Positions 21,682-30,477 of a stretch of DNA of 34,928 nt are shown piece after piece. The stretch's first letter is position 1, and every line of letters starts with the position of its first letter. The notes under the pieces are model-generated. The model had not been told where the DNA came from. It was given only the letters and a program-made list of their open reading frames with translations, and ran no database searches. The position numbers and the translations under genes are program-made. This stretch comes from Acidimicrobiia bacterium (GTDB taxonomy: Bacteria; Actinomycetota; Acidimicrobiia; Acidimicrobiales; AC-14): assembly GCA_023265025.1 (NCBI GenBank), contig JAHFUP010000056.1, forward strand, positions 1-34,928, read 5' to 3'.

Positions 21682-22289
21682 AGGGGTACGGGGTCCCGTT
21701 CGAGAATCTTGCGCAGTTTGGCCAGACCGCGCCGCTGCAGGGCCTTGACCGCACCCTCGGACTTGCCCAGCGCCTCGGCGATGGCCTCGATGGTGAGGCC
21801 GGCCATGAGCCGCAGCAGCAGGACGTCGCGCTGGTCGGCCACCAACTGCTCGCACAGGGCCTGTACCCGCTGGCTGCCCAACCGCTGCAGGGCGTCGGCC
21901 TCGGCGTCGCCACCGGGGCGATCAAGGTCGCGGTCGAAGGCGTCGCCGCCGATCTGGGGCCGGCGGCTGGTCCGCCGGCGGTCGTCGATCAGCCGGGAGT
22001 GGGCGACGGTGAAGATCCAGGAGCGGAAGGCCTCCTCCGTGCCGGCGAAGGCGGCCAGCCCACGGAGGACGCCGAGGAACACCTCGTTGGTCAGGTCCTC
22101 TGGGTCGCCGGCGCCCTGGATCCGCAGGTAGCCCAGGACCGTCGGGGAGAAGACCTGGTAGAGGCGTTCGAGGGCCCAGGGGGCTCCGGATCGGGCGGCC
22201 TGAAGGACAGAGTCGAAGTCCGTACCGATCCGGGCGCGGCCCGCGACGCGGCGATCGCTCACCTGTGCTCGATCGACGTCGGGCTCCAC
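21678..22289 (-). CDS. ECF-type RNA polymerase sigma factor
   Basis: 203 aa. Region 2 reads WALERLYQVFSPTVLGYLRI, then GDPEDLTNEVFLGVLRGLA and FRSWIFTVAHSRLIDDRRR (the -10 recognition helix). Region 4 reads LVADQRDVLLLRLMAGLTIE, AIAEALGKSEGAVKALQRRG and LAKLRKIL for -35 recognition. The end overlaps the next gene by four bases. The start is uncertain: GTG 22289 lies directly on AAGGAGG, so a GTG further in (VSDRRVAG) may be used. The target promoters are unknown; the coupled membrane protein is its likely regulator. Confidence 0.85.
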   Translation of the reverse strand: MEPDVDRAQVSDRRVAGRARIGTDFDSVLQAARSGAPWALERLYQVFSPTVLGYLRIQGAGDPEDLTNEVFLGVLRGLAAFAGTEEAFRSWIFTVAHSRLIDDRRRTSRRPQIGGDAFDRDLDRPGGDAEADALQRLGSQRVQALCEQLVADQRDVLLLRLMAGLTIEAIAEALGKSEGAVKALQRRGLAKLRKILERDPVPL

Positions 22290-22491
22290 CTCCTTGAGTC
22301 ACCGTACGCCATCGGCGAAGGGGTACGGCCGGCGCTCGCCTACGACGTCGAGGACCAGTTGCCTCGGCCCCGCCTCTCGCACATCATCGTGTCCCCGACG
22401 TGGACCTTCGGTGCTCCCGCCGTGCGCCGGGCTTCGGGGTTGCTCCCACGTGGGTGCGCCGGGTACCGGACCGGATTTCTTCCTCCGTCGC

Positions 22492-22520
22492 TTGCTTTGA
22501 TCGCATCGACTCGCTACCAT
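22492..22520 (+). promoter_or_regulatory. Promoter of the DUF222/HNH gene
   Basis: TTGCTT (22492-22497) and TACCAT (22515-22520) are separated by 17 bp, placing the transcription start inside or just after the LexA-like box that follows. Confidence 0.45.
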
Positions 22521-22521
22521 G

Positions 22522-22535
22522 CGAACATACGTTCG
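22522..22535 (+). promoter_or_regulatory. LexA (SOS) box upstream of the DUF222/HNH gene
   Basis: CGAAC-ATAC-GTTCG is a perfect dyad matching the Gram-positive LexA consensus CGAAC-N4-GTTCG. It sits directly after the -10 box, where a bound repressor would block transcription. LexA sites in front of DUF222/HNH genes are known from mycobacterial 13E12-type repeats. Confidence 0.7.
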
Positions 22536-22552
22536 AAGGAGGTAGCTCCTTC
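22535..22552 (+). promoter_or_regulatory. Hairpin occluding a ribosome-binding site
   Basis: GAAGGAG (22535-22541) can pair with CTCCTTC (22546-22552) around GTAG. It would hide the only good ribosome site, which lies far (about 32 nt) from the ATG used at 22574. It may tune translation after SOS induction. Confidence 0.35.
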
Positions 22553-22573
22553 CCTGGTCAGGCCCTCCATGCA

Positions 22574-23788
22574 ATGGAGTTGGTCGCAATGTGCGAGCGG
22601 TTGGCGGAGTTGCGGGATGCGATTGGTCGCTACGCCGCGGCGTTCGACGCGTCGTTGTTGAGTGGCGAGCAGGCCGGCGTGGCCGTCATCGAGGCGGCGG
22701 CCATCGAGCGCATGGCGGCGACGGTGAAGGGGCTGGCCGCGGCCCGGGCGGCCGACGGCGGCGAGTGGAAGCGGGCCGGCGAGCGATCGCCGGCCCACCA
22801 TCTGGCCCGCTCGACGGGGACGTCGGTCGGCCAGGCGTCGGAGACGATCGCCACCGCCCGCCGGCTGGGGAAGTTGCCGGCGGTGGACGCTGCGGCTCGT
22901 GCTGGTTCCTTGTCGGCGCAGCAGGCGGCGGCGGTGGCCGATGCGGCGGCGATCGATGCTTCGGCCGCCGATCGGCTGCTGGAGAAGGCACGGACGTCGT
23001 CGCTGGCCGAGCTGCGGGAGGAGTGCGCCCGGACCAAGGCGGCGGCGCTGCCCGACCCCGAGGCCCGGCGGGCCAAGATCCACGACGAGCGGTTCCTGCG
23101 CACCTGGGGTGACGCCGAAGGGGGCTGGAATCTCCGTATGCGCGACAACCCTGAAGTCGGGGCCGCGATCATGGCCGCCCTGCTGCCCATTCGGGACCGG
23201 CTGTTCCGCAGGGCCCGCTCCGAAGGGCGCTCCGAGCCCTCCGAGGCCCATGCCGCCGATGCCCTGGCTGAGGCGGTGTGCGCGCCGGCGTCGCGGCCCG
23301 CGCGCTCGGGGGCCAAGACGATTGTCCGCATCGACCTGCCGGCGCTGCTGCGGGGCCGGGTGATCGAGGGCGAGGTGTGCGAGATCGCCGGCTTCGGGCC
23401 GGTGGCCGTCTCTGCGGTGCGGGAACTGCTCGACTCATGCGATCCGTTCCTCGCTGCGGTCGTGACCGACGGCGAGGCGGTGGTGGGCGTGGCCCACCTC
23501 GGCCGGCGGGCCACCGCACGACAGCAGACGGCACTGGAGTGGCTGTACCCGACGTGCGCCGTCGAGGGCTGCTCGGCTTCGACGTGGCTGGAGACCGACC
23601 ATCGGGTGGACTGGGCGGCGACGCACTTCACCGCGCTCGATCTACTGGACAGGTTGTGTCCCCATCACCACGACCTCAAGAGCCTCGATGGCTGGCGCCT
23701 CGTCGAGGGGCGGGGCAAGCGGGCTTTCGTGCCACCGGATGATCCCCGTCACCCTCGCCACGCCGACGCGCCGGCGAGCGCGGCATGA
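22574..23788 (+). CDS. DUF222 domain HNH endonuclease
   Basis: 404 aa from ATG 22574 (frame open from 22400, no other good start). Residues 1-290 are the Ala-rich helical DUF222 domain (CERLAELRDAIGRYAAAFD, TSVGQASETIATARRLGKL, AAVADAAAIDASAADRLLEK, RMRDNPEVGAAIMAALLPI). The C-terminus has an HNH/zinc site: CAVEGCSASTWLETDHRVDW, followed by LLDRLCPHHHDLKSLDGWRL. This is the 13E12-repeat type found in many copies in actinobacteria, thought to be selfish or DNA-processing genes. It stands behind a promoter with a LexA box. It is intact, which is less common than decayed copies. It converges on the ECF42 gene with 11 nt between stops. Confidence 0.9.
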   Translation: MELVAMCERLAELRDAIGRYAAAFDASLLSGEQAGVAVIEAAAIERMAATVKGLAAARAADGGEWKRAGERSPAHHLARSTGTSVGQASETIATARRLGKLPAVDAAARAGSLSAQQAAAVADAAAIDASAADRLLEKARTSSLAELREECARTKAAALPDPEARRAKIHDERFLRTWGDAEGGWNLRMRDNPEVGAAIMAALLPIRDRLFRRARSEGRSEPSEAHAADALAEAVCAPASRPARSGAKTIVRIDLPALLRGRVIEGEVCEIAGFGPVAVSAVRELLDSCDPFLAAVVTDGEAVVGVAHLGRRATARQQTALEWLYPTCAVEGCSASTWLETDHRVDWAATHFTALDLLDRLCPHHHDLKSLDGWRLVEGRGKRAFVPPDDPRHPRHADAPASAA

Positions 23789-23799
23789 GCGCGGGCCGG

Positions 23800-25026
23800 T
23801 CAGGCGGCGGGCAGGGAGCGCCGGCGGTCCTCGAGGAAGCGGCGCTCGGCCGCGTTCGCGGTGAGGGCGAGGGCGGCGTCGTAGGCGTCGGCGGCCTCGT
23901 CGGCGCGGCCGAGCCGGCGCAGGAGGTCGGCGCGGGTGGCGTGGAAGAGGTGGTAGGCGTCGAGGTCGAGGGTGTCGACCTCGAGCAGCGCCGCTTCGGG
24001 CCCGTGGACCTCGGCCACCGCCACCGCGCGGTTCAGAGCCACGACGGGCGTCGGCGAGACGGCGAGGAGCTGATCGTAGAGGGTGAGGATCTGGCCCCAG
24101 TCGGTGTCGGCTGCCGTCGGGGCGTCGCTGTGGACGGCGTTGATCGCCGCCTGGATCTGGTAGGCCCCGGGCTGGTTGCGCCGGATGCAGGCCTTCACCA
24201 GCGACTGGCCCTCGGCGATGAGGGCTGGGTCCCAGAGGCTGCGGTCCTGGTCGGGCAGAAGCACGAGCGACCCGTCGGCGGTCATGCGCGCGTGCCGGCG
24301 GGACTCGGTCAGGAGCAGGAGGGCGAGAAGGCCGGCGACCTCGGCCTCGTCGGGCATGAGGTCGGCCAGAAGGCGAGCCAGCCGGATGGCCTCGGCGCAC
24401 AGGTCGGCGCGTACCAGGTCGTCGCCGGCGCTGGCGGTGTAGCCCTCGTTGAACACCAGGTACACCACCGACAGCACCGGGCGGAGGCGGTCGGGCAGCT
24501 CGGCGTCGCCCGGCACGCGGTAGGGAATGCCGGCGGCGCTGATCTTGCGCTTGGCCCGGACAAGCCGCTGGGCCATCGTGGTCTCGGGCACCAGGAAGGC
24601 GCGCGCGATCTCGGCGGTCTCGAGGCCGCCGAGCAGGCGCAGGGTGAGCGCCACCTGGGCGGTGGGAGCCAGCGCCGGGTGGCAGCAGGTGAAGATCAGG
24701 CGGAGACGGTCGTCCTGCACGGGTCCCACCTCCCTCGGGGGCTCGTCGCGGTCATGGAGAAGGGCGGCCTGGGTGTGGCGGTCGTCGCGGGTGGACTCCC
24801 GCCGCAGGCGGTCGATGGCCCGGTTGCGGGCGGTGGTCACGATCCAGCCGCCGGGGTTGGGCGGCAGGCCGGTCTCCGGCCACTTCTGGAGTGCGACCAC
24901 GAAGGCGTCCTGGACCGCCTCCTCGGCGAGGTCGATGTTGCCGAGGAGGCGAACCAGGGTGGCGACGGCACGGCCGAACTCCCGCCGGAATGTCGCCTCG
25001 ACGTCGGGGACGCCGGCGGTCGGCAC
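23800..25026 (-). CDS. ECF42-type RNA polymerase sigma factor with C-terminal extension
   Basis: 408 aa. Region 2 and region 4 of an ECF sigma factor occupy the first ~185 residues ([60 protein letters not shown]; then [36 protein letters not shown]). A long C-terminal domain of TPR-like helices follows ([76 protein letters not shown]). This length and the DGPF-protein gene just upstream define ECF42. The family lacks an anti-sigma factor; the C-terminal part is thought to control activity. The stop of the DGPF gene is 6 nt before the ATG. Confidence 0.9.
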   Translation of the reverse strand: MPTAGVPDVEATFRREFGRAVATLVRLLGNIDLAEEAVQDAFVVALQKWPETGLPPNPGGWIVTTARNRAIDRLRRESTRDDRHTQAALLHDRDEPPREVGPVQDDRLRLIFTCCHPALAPTAQVALTLRLLGGLETAEIARAFLVPETTMAQRLVRAKRKISAAGIPYRVPGDAELPDRLRPVLSVVYLVFNEGYTASAGDDLVRADLCAEAIRLARLLADLMPDEAEVAGLLALLLLTESRRHARMTADGSLVLLPDQDRSLWDPALIAEGQSLVKACIRRNQPGAYQIQAAINAVHSDAPTAADTDWGQILTLYDQLLAVSPTPVVALNRAVAVAEVHGPEAALLEVDTLDLDAYHLFHATRADLLRRLGRADEAADAYDAALALTANAAERRFLEDRRRSLPAA

Positions 25027-25032
25027 CCCGGC

Positions 25033-25386
25033 CTAGGCCTCGGGCTCGTCCTGGAAGGGGCGGACCTCGACGTGGCCGCGGCAGGCCGCGGAGGCCCGGC
25101 CGGCCCACTCGAGGGCGGCGTCAAGGTCATCGGCTTTGATGACCCAGAACCCGCCGAGCTGCTCCTTGGTCTCAGCGAACGGGCCGTCGGTCGTCACGAC
25201 GTCGCCGTCCTTGGCCTTCACGACCGTTGCGGTGTCGGCCGGGTGCAGGCCGCCGGCGAAGACCCAGGCGCCCTTGGCCTTGATCTCCTCGTTGATCACG
25301 TCGACGTCCTTGAAGATCTGCGGGTAGTCCTCGGCGGGGATTTCGTCGCCGTCGACCATGAACACAGAGAGCATGTACTGGGGCAT
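25033..25386 (-). CDS. DGPF/YCII-domain protein, partner of the ECF42 sigma factor
   Basis: 117 aa. MPQYMLSVFMVDGDEIPAED opens a YCII-type dimeric ferredoxin-like fold. DVDVINEEIKAKGAWVFAGG and the hallmark DGPFAETKEQLGGFWVIKAD (residues 67-86) follow. GGAG lies 7 nt before ATG 25386. In other actinobacteria ECF42 and DGPF genes are co-transcribed and the sigma factor activates the DGPF promoter. The biochemical role of DGPF proteins is not known. Confidence 0.9.
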   Translation of the reverse strand: MPQYMLSVFMVDGDEIPAEDYPQIFKDVDVINEEIKAKGAWVFAGGLHPADTATVVKAKDGDVVTTDGPFAETKEQLGGFWVIKADDLDAALEWAGRASAACRGHVEVRPFQDEPEA

Positions 25387-25507
25387 CGAAGGTCTCCTTC
25401 AGGGTACGGGGCCGGCGCCGTGCCGGGCCCTCACCATGTCTACGAACGACGATGGCCGGGATCGACACCGAGTCCTGAATTCTTTCGCGCCAGCCGGCGA
25501 CTGACGC

Positions 25508-27013
25508 CTACCGGGCGACCATGCGGCCGTAGTTCGACGCCGGCCCTTCTCCGGCGGCGTTCACGGCCCGGACCACGTAGTAGTACAGCGTGCCTGGCAC
25601 GGTGGCGGTGTCGCCATAGGTCAGCACCGTCCCCACACTCGCCACCTGGGTCATGGCGAACGGCGACGTGCCGCGGTAGACCCTGTAGCCCGTCACCGGG
25701 CCGGTGGCCGGCGCCTCCCACGCCAGCACCACGCCGGGGCCGCTGGCCGGCTGGGTGGCGAACAGGTTCACCGGCGCCGAGGGCGTGCCCGTCGGCAGGG
25801 CGGTCGTGGTCGTCGTGGTTGGGGCCACGGTTGTCGTGGTCGGGGCGACGGTCGTGGTCGTGGTCGCCGGCGGCTTGGTCGTGGTCGTCGTGGGCGCCAC
25901 GGTCGTGGTGGTGGTGGGCGGCACGGTCGTGGTCGTCGTCGACCCCCCGGCCGGCGCCGCTGACGTCAGGAAGGCGCTGTTGGCCGAGTTCCAGTGGGTG
26001 GCCAGGTAGCTGCCCACCGGCGGGCTGGTGCTGTAGTAGTCGTCGTGGTTGCAGTCGAACAGGGCCTCGTGGTCGGCCGCGCAGATCTGCTGGATTGCTG
26101 ACGCGGCCACCGACCCGTCGGCGTAACACATGCGGTCGGCGTTGTCGGTGCAGTGGCTGCCCGGCGTGGCGTGCGGGGCCGACCGCTGTACACCGCCGAG
26201 GTTGTGCATCAGCTCGTGGGCCTCGACGGAGTAGGTCAGGCCCCAGCAGCCGTTGTCGATCCGGGCGATCTCACCGGGCACCCACGGAGCGCCGTTGCTG
26301 GCGTTGCTGCCGGGCGCCCCACTGGGGGAGTCGTCGTAGTACACCTGTGCGATCCCGCAGTAGACGTTGGCGTCGGCCCACACGAGGTACTTCCGGTCGG
26401 TGCGGTTGTAGCCCTGCGACCGCAGCTCGGACACCATCGTGTTGAAGTTCCCAGCGCCGTTGGAGGTCAGGGTCACCCGGCTGATGACCGGGTTGCACGA
26501 GGCGTCGGTGAGGAACCGGACGTGGCGGGTGCCGCCGGTCTCCGCCGCGCTCATATTCACGACGTCTTCCACCTGCGCTGCCCACGTGACGAAGGACGCC
26601 GCGTAGGTGGGGAACCGGTCGGCCGAGCCGGCCGCCCGGGCGTAGACGAGCTGCACCCGGAAGCCGTCGCTGCCCGTCCCGTAGCAGGGCACTGGAGCAG
26701 GCGCGGCGGCCACGCCGGCGCTGGTATCCGCCGCGGCCGTGACCGGCCCCCGCGGCAGCCGGACGTCGACACCCTCGGGCGCCGGGTCGGGGCCGTGGGT
26801 GCAGAGCACCTGGCTGGCCCGGCCGGGCACCCGGTCGCGGTAAGCGAGCTCGAAGCCGCCGGGGCAGGCGGCGCCCCGGGCCAGGCCCCGGTAGTCGAGG
26901 CCGCGGGGGTCCTGACCCGCCGGCGCCTGGGCCACCGCCGGCGCGGCGGCGACGAGGGGGCCGGCTCCGAGGGCGGGGCTGAGGACGAGCAGGAGAGCGA
27001 GCAGGCGGCGCAC
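25508..27013 (-). CDS. Secreted metalloprotease-like protein with fibronectin type III C-terminus
   Basis: 501 aa from GTG 27013 with AAGGA upstream. A signal peptide covers about 1-29 (RRLLALLLVLSPALGAGPLV). The middle domain carries a zinc motif HELMHNLGG at 266-274, H281 as a possible third ligand, and many Cys likely in disulfides (CYADG, CAADHEALFDCNHDDYYST). Residues about 358-409 are almost pure Thr with Val/Pro, a wall-spanning linker. Residues 411-501 fit a fibronectin type III fold (PSAPVNLFATQPA, VVLAWEAPATGPVTGYRVYR, YYYVVRAVNAAGEGP). It is presumed to act outside the cell on proteins or peptides. The Thr-rich linker is of a type frequent in Acidimicrobiia. Confidence 0.8.
   Translation of the reverse strand: MRRLLALLLVLSPALGAGPLVAAAPAVAQAPAGQDPRGLDYRGLARGAACPGGFELAYRDRVPGRASQVLCTHGPDPAPEGVDVRLPRGPVTAAADTSAGVAAAPAPVPCYGTGSDGFRVQLVYARAAGSADRFPTYAASFVTWAAQVEDVVNMSAAETGGTRHVRFLTDASCNPVISRVTLTSNGAGNFNTMVSELRSQGYNRTDRKYLVWADANVYCGIAQVYYDDSPSGAPGSNASNGAPWVPGEIARIDNGCWGLTYSVEAHELMHNLGGVQRSAPHATPGSHCTDNADRMCYADGSVAASAIQQICAADHEALFDCNHDDYYSTSPPVGSYLATHWNSANSAFLTSAAPAGGSTTTTTVPPTTTTTVAPTTTTTKPPATTTTTVAPTTTTVAPTTTTTTALPTGTPSAPVNLFATQPASGPGVVLAWEAPATGPVTGYRVYRGTSPFAMTQVASVGTVLTYGDTATVPGTLYYYVVRAVNAAGEGPASNYGRMVAR
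25790..25945 (-). repeat. ACC-type trinucleotide-rich linker coding repeats
   Basis: Runs of ACC/ACG codons with regular GTG/GCC/CCC interruptions encode the TTTTT-VAP-TTTT linker of the secreted protein. The repeat is prone to length change between strains. Confidence 0.6.
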
Positions 27014-27089
27014 GGGCAGTTCCTTACAGGAGGGCTCGGCGGGTTGTCGACCTCCGGACTCCCGGACTTGAGCCGACCTCCGGCCCGGT

Positions 27090-27575
27090 TCAGGTGCGTG
27101 GCAGGAACCGGAACCGGGTGGCGTCCTCCGTCAGCGAGGTCCACGCCATGACCTTTACCGGCCGAAGGCGCCACACCCCTTCGACGTAGGCGTTCGGCGG
27201 CGGCGCGTACCCGTACTTTGCGGTCGACGCCCGCACCAGCCGGCCGGCGTGGGCCGCGTCGGGGCGGTAGACGTCGCACACCCCCTCGACGATGGTCGAG
27301 GCGGTGGCGTCGGGCAGGTGCAACGACGCCCGCCCGTCGGCGGTCAGGTTCCGGTGCTTGACCGTCCGGGGGCTGCCGCCGAACCAGAAGGCGTCGTCCA
27401 GCCACAGCCCGTCGGTCGGCACCGTGTGGGGCCGGCCGTCGGGGCGGGTCGTGGCCAGCCAGTACTGGGGGGCGTCCTCCAGCCGGGCCCGGACGTCGGC
27501 CCAGAGGACGACACGGGACGGGGAGCCGTACTCGGGCGGCACGTCGAGCAGCTCCCCACGGGGATCGGCGCTCAC
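27090..27575 (-). CDS. Pyridoxamine-phosphate-oxidase-like (PPOX) family protein
   Basis: 161 aa. The flavin/F420 split-barrel pattern is present: VRARLEDAPQYWLATTRPDG, RPHTVPTDGLWLDDAFWFGG, SPRTVKHRNLTADGRASLHL and a C-terminal strand RPVKVMAWTSLTEDATRFRF. It belongs to a different subfamily from the PPOX protein at 7584 and is also typical of actinobacteria. Substrate unknown. It starts at GTG 27575 with CACGAT six bases before it, a further weak leaderless signal. It is transcribed alone; its neighbour at 27614 diverges. Confidence 0.8.
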   Translation of the reverse strand: MSADPRGELLDVPPEYGSPSRVVLWADVRARLEDAPQYWLATTRPDGRPHTVPTDGLWLDDAFWFGGSPRTVKHRNLTADGRASLHLPDATASTIVEGVCDVYRPDAAHAGRLVRASTAKYGYAPPPNAYVEGVWRLRPVKVMAWTSLTEDATRFRFLPRT

Positions 27576-27613
27576 CGGCCCATCGTGCCAGGGTGCGCGA
27601 CCATGGAGCTTCC

Positions 27614-27901
27614 ATGGCCGCCGAGGACGACGTCGACCGCCTGCGGGCGGAGCTCGAGGAGTGGCGCCGGCGAGCCGAGGTGGCCGAGGCGGTCGCCGCC
27701 GAGCGTCTGGCCCGGGCCGAGACCGCCGAACGGGCCCTCCGTGCCGCCGAGGCCGCCCTGACGGGGGCGCCGCGGGGCGGCGGGCGTCCGGCGGACGAAG
27801 ACTTCGACCTGGCCGACCTGCCCCCGCCGACGACCAACCAGCCAGCCCGGCCGGCGACGCTGCGCGAGCGGTGGCGCCGCTACACCGAGACGATCAACTA
27901 A
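27614..27901 (+). CDS. Small coiled-coil protein
   Basis: 95 aa from ATG 27614 (an in-frame start at 27593 is less likely). Residues 5-55 are an Ala/Arg/Glu-rich heptad coil (VDRLRAELEEWRRRAEVAEA, VAAERLARAETAERALRAAE). A Gly/Pro/Asp-rich tail follows, ending LRERWRRYTETIN. No family recognised. Confidence 0.55.
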   Translation: MAAEDDVDRLRAELEEWRRRAEVAEAVAAERLARAETAERALRAAEAALTGAPRGGGRPADEDFDLADLPPPTTNQPARPATLRERWRRYTETIN

Positions 27902-27917
27902 GTCCGCGCCGTTCGTC

Positions 27918-28819
27918 ATGCGCGGCGCCTGCTCCCTCGGCGTGGTGTCGCGCTCGCCGGCCTTCGCCGCCCTGGCCGGCGCCCGGGCGGTGTCGCTGCT
28001 CGGCGACGGGATCGGGAGCCTGGCCCTCGTCGTCCATGCCCAGGCCGAGCGGGGCACGGGCACCGCGGTGGCCATGCTGCTGCTCGTGGCCTCGCTCCCC
28101 GGGCTGCTGAGCCCGCTGGCGGGGACGGTCGCCGACCGGATCGACCGGCGCCTGGTGTTGGCCGGCGGCGAGCTCGGTCAGGGGATCCTGCTGCTCGTCG
28201 CCGTCGTGTGGCTGCCGCCGCTTCCTGTACCGGCGCATGGGCCGACGCCCGGGCCGGCCTGCGGTACACGTTCCACACGTCGGCGGTCCGGGCGCTGGCC
28301 GCCGGCTTCTTCCTGGCCGGCCTGAGCGCCGGCGACGACGTGGCCCTGCCGTTCCTGGCCCGCGACCTCGGGGCGGGCGAGCGGGCCATCGGCGCCCTGT
28401 ACGCCGCGGTCGGCGCCGGCCTCATCGCCGGCTACGTCCTCCTGGCCCGCCGGCGCACTGCAACGAAAGCCGGCGCCGGCCTGGTCCTCGGCGCCGCGGT
28501 GGCCGGCGCCGGCAACGCTCTGACCGGTATGGCGCCGGCGGTCGCCCTGGCCGTGGCCTTCCAGATCGTCCGGGGCGCCGGCCTCGCCGTCTACGAGACG
28601 TTCCTGCAGACCACCCTCCAGCGCGAGGTCCCAGGCGAGCTGCTGGGACGGGTGGTGGCCAACGCCTACGGGGCGGTGAACGTCGGCGCCTGCGTCGGCC
28701 TGCTCGCCGCCGGCCCCCTGCTCGACACCACGTCGGCCCGCGTCGTGCTGATCGCCAGCGGCGGGATGGGGCTGCTGTCCGCCTGGGTCAGCAGCCGGGC
28801 GGGCAGGATGTCGGCATGA
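27918..28819 (+). pseudogene. MFS transporter with internal deletion and frameshift
   Basis: The first frame (27918 to about 28230) encodes the start of an MFS exporter: LAGARAVSLLGDGIGSLALV, LLVASLPGLLSPLAGTVADR, IDRRLVLAGGELGQGILLLV, then AVVWLPPLP. The second frame (28208-28819) continues with AWADARAGLRYTFHTSAVRA, FFLAGLSAGDDVALPFLARD, IVRGAGLAVYETFLQTTLQR and helices to the C-terminus. The N-terminal 4th-6th spans expected between TM3 and the central loop are missing, so about 100 residues are lost at an LPPLP-like junction and the frame changes. The second half could be made alone from GTG 28208 but would not form a transporter. Its stop overlaps the DUF445 start by four bases. Confidence 0.65.
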
Positions 28820-30069
28820 GCACGGCGCCGGCATCGGAGCAGTCCCGCCGGCGCCAGCTGGCCGTGACCAAGCGGCGAGCGACCGGGCTGCTGGCCGCCG
28901 TCACCGTCGTGTTCGTGGTCACGACGGTCTGGGGCGGCGATTCGACGTGGGCCGGCTACGTGGAGGCCACCGCGGCGGCGTCGATGGTGGGCGGCCTGGC
29001 CGACTGGTTCGCGGTCACCGCCCTCTTCCGGCGCCCGCTCGGGCTGCCGATCCCGCACACCGCCATCGTCGTCGAGCGCAAGGACCAGTTCGGCGCCACC
29101 CTCGCCGACTTCATGCGGGAGAGCTTCCTGACACCGGAGGTGCTGGTGGATCGGGTGCGGGCCGCCGGCGTCGTCGGGCGCCTCGGCGGCTGGCTGGCCA
29201 AGGAGGAGAACGCGGCCCGGGTGGCGGCCGAGGTCTCCGACGCGGCGGTCGCCGGCGCCGACCTCCTCCGCGACGACGACGTGCACCGGGTGATCGAGGG
29301 GCTGGTCCGGTCACGGGTCGAGTCCGTCCCGCTGGCCCCGCTCGCCGGCCGGGCCCTGCGGTTCTTCACCCAGGACGGCCGCCACGACGAGCTCCTCGAC
29401 GCCACCTTCGGCGGCCTCGACCGCTACCTGGCGGCCCACGGCCAGGAGCTGCGGGCCCAGCTCGGCGCCCGCTCGCCGTGGTGGTTGCCGGGCGCGGTGG
29501 AGGACCGCATCTTCGAACGGCTGCTCGACGGCGCCCGCAGCGTCCTCCGGGAGATGGCCGCCGACCGCAACCACGACCTCCGCCGGCAGTTCGACGCCCG
29601 GCTGCGGCTCCTGGCCGCCGAGCTGGAGACGTCGGTCGACCTCCTCGAGCGCGGCGAGCGGCTGAAGCACGACCTGATGGCCCAGCCCCAGGTCCGGGAC
29701 TGGGTGGCGTCGATATGGGCCGACGCCAAGGGCGAGCTTCGAGCCCAGGCCTGCGACCCGGAGTCCGACCTGCGCCGGCACCTCGTCAGCGGCATCGCCG
29801 CCGCCGGCCGGCGCCTCCAGGACGACCCCGGCCTGGCCGCCACCGTCCAGACCGCCCTCGAGCGGGGCGTGGCCTATCTGGCCGACCACTTCGACGGCGA
29901 CATCGCCGCCTTCATCAGCGGCACCATCGCCCGCTGGGACGCCGAGGAGACCGCGTCCCGCCTGGAGCTGCTCCTCGGCCCCGACCTCCAGTACGTGCGC
30001 ATGAACGGAACGGTGGTGGGCGCTATCGCCGGCCTGGCCCTCCACGCCGTCGCCGCCGCCCTTTCCTAG
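28816..30069 (+). CDS. DUF445 family membrane protein
   Basis: 417 aa. An N-terminal span (GLLAAVTVVFVVTTVWGG) and a second helix precede the family hallmark MVGGLADWFAVTALFRRPLG, LPIPHTAIVVERKDQFGATL and ADFMRESFLTPEVLVDRVRA. A long helical cytoplasmic body follows (WLAKEENAARVAAEVSDAAV, FDARLRLLAAELETSVDLLE, LKHDLMAQPQVRDWVASIW). A second span closes it (MNGTVVGAIAGLALHAVAAA). The family (PF04286, YjiN-like) has no established function. It is coupled to the broken MFS gene by ATGA. Confidence 0.9.
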   Translation: MSTAPASEQSRRRQLAVTKRRATGLLAAVTVVFVVTTVWGGDSTWAGYVEATAAASMVGGLADWFAVTALFRRPLGLPIPHTAIVVERKDQFGATLADFMRESFLTPEVLVDRVRAAGVVGRLGGWLAKEENAARVAAEVSDAAVAGADLLRDDDVHRVIEGLVRSRVESVPLAPLAGRALRFFTQDGRHDELLDATFGGLDRYLAAHGQELRAQLGARSPWWLPGAVEDRIFERLLDGARSVLREMAADRNHDLRRQFDARLRLLAAELETSVDLLERGERLKHDLMAQPQVRDWVASIWADAKGELRAQACDPESDLRRHLVSGIAAAGRRLQDDPGLAATVQTALERGVAYLADHFDGDIAAFISGTIARWDAEETASRLELLLGPDLQYVRMNGTVVGAIAGLALHAVAAALS

Positions 30070-30108
30070 GTGGCCCTCGCCCGCGCCGAGCGGCCATACT
30101 CGGCGCCG

Positions 30109-30402
30109 ATGACCTCCAAGTTCCGAACCGTCGCCCTGATCGAAGCCGTCTCGTTCCTGCTCCTGCTCGCGTGCTCCGTGGTCAAGCGCGGCCTCGACGG
30201 GCCCGACCTCGTCCCGGTCATGGGCCCGATCCACGGCATCCTGTTCCTCGCCTACGTCGGCCTGACCCTCGCGGTGCGCGAGGAGCAGGGCTGGAGCCTC
30301 GGCCAGACGCTCCTCGTGCTGATCGCCTCGGCGCTACCGTTCGGCGCCTTCGTGGTCAACAGCCGCATGGTCCACGAGCCGGCGCCGGCGGTGACCGCCT
30401 GA
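30109..30402 (+). CDS. DUF3817 family small membrane protein
   Basis: 97 aa from ATG 30109; the frame is open from GTG 30070 but the shorter start fits the family (FRTVALIEAVSFLLLLACSV). Three hydrophobic segments are seen: near 8-25, 38-56 (MGPIHGILFLAYVGLTLAVR) and 66-85 (LGQTLLVLIASALPFGAFVV). The HG and PFGxFxxxR motifs are typical of DUF3817. CATACT is 8 bases before ATG. Function unknown. Confidence 0.8.
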   Translation: MTSKFRTVALIEAVSFLLLLACSVVKRGLDGPDLVPVMGPIHGILFLAYVGLTLAVREEQGWSLGQTLLVLIASALPFGAFVVNSRMVHEPAPAVTA

Positions 30403-30477
30403 GCCGGCGGGCCACTGGCCCGGCTCGGTGCGAAGGCGTAGCTTCCGTGGAGACGAAAAGAATCCCAGGAGGCGACG

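Noticed and set aside
25790-25945. Possible CRISPR-like or tandem array
   Set aside because: The periodicity is codon-level ACC repetition in a coding linker, without spacers.
25704-26009. Val-rich plus-strand peptide with long VVVV runs
   Set aside because: It is the reverse complement of the ACC repeats that encode the Thr-rich linker.
23785-26445. 886-aa plus-strand frame spanning ECF42, DGPF and metalloprotease genes
   Set aside because: It crosses three real genes on the opposite strand and has no recognisable domain.
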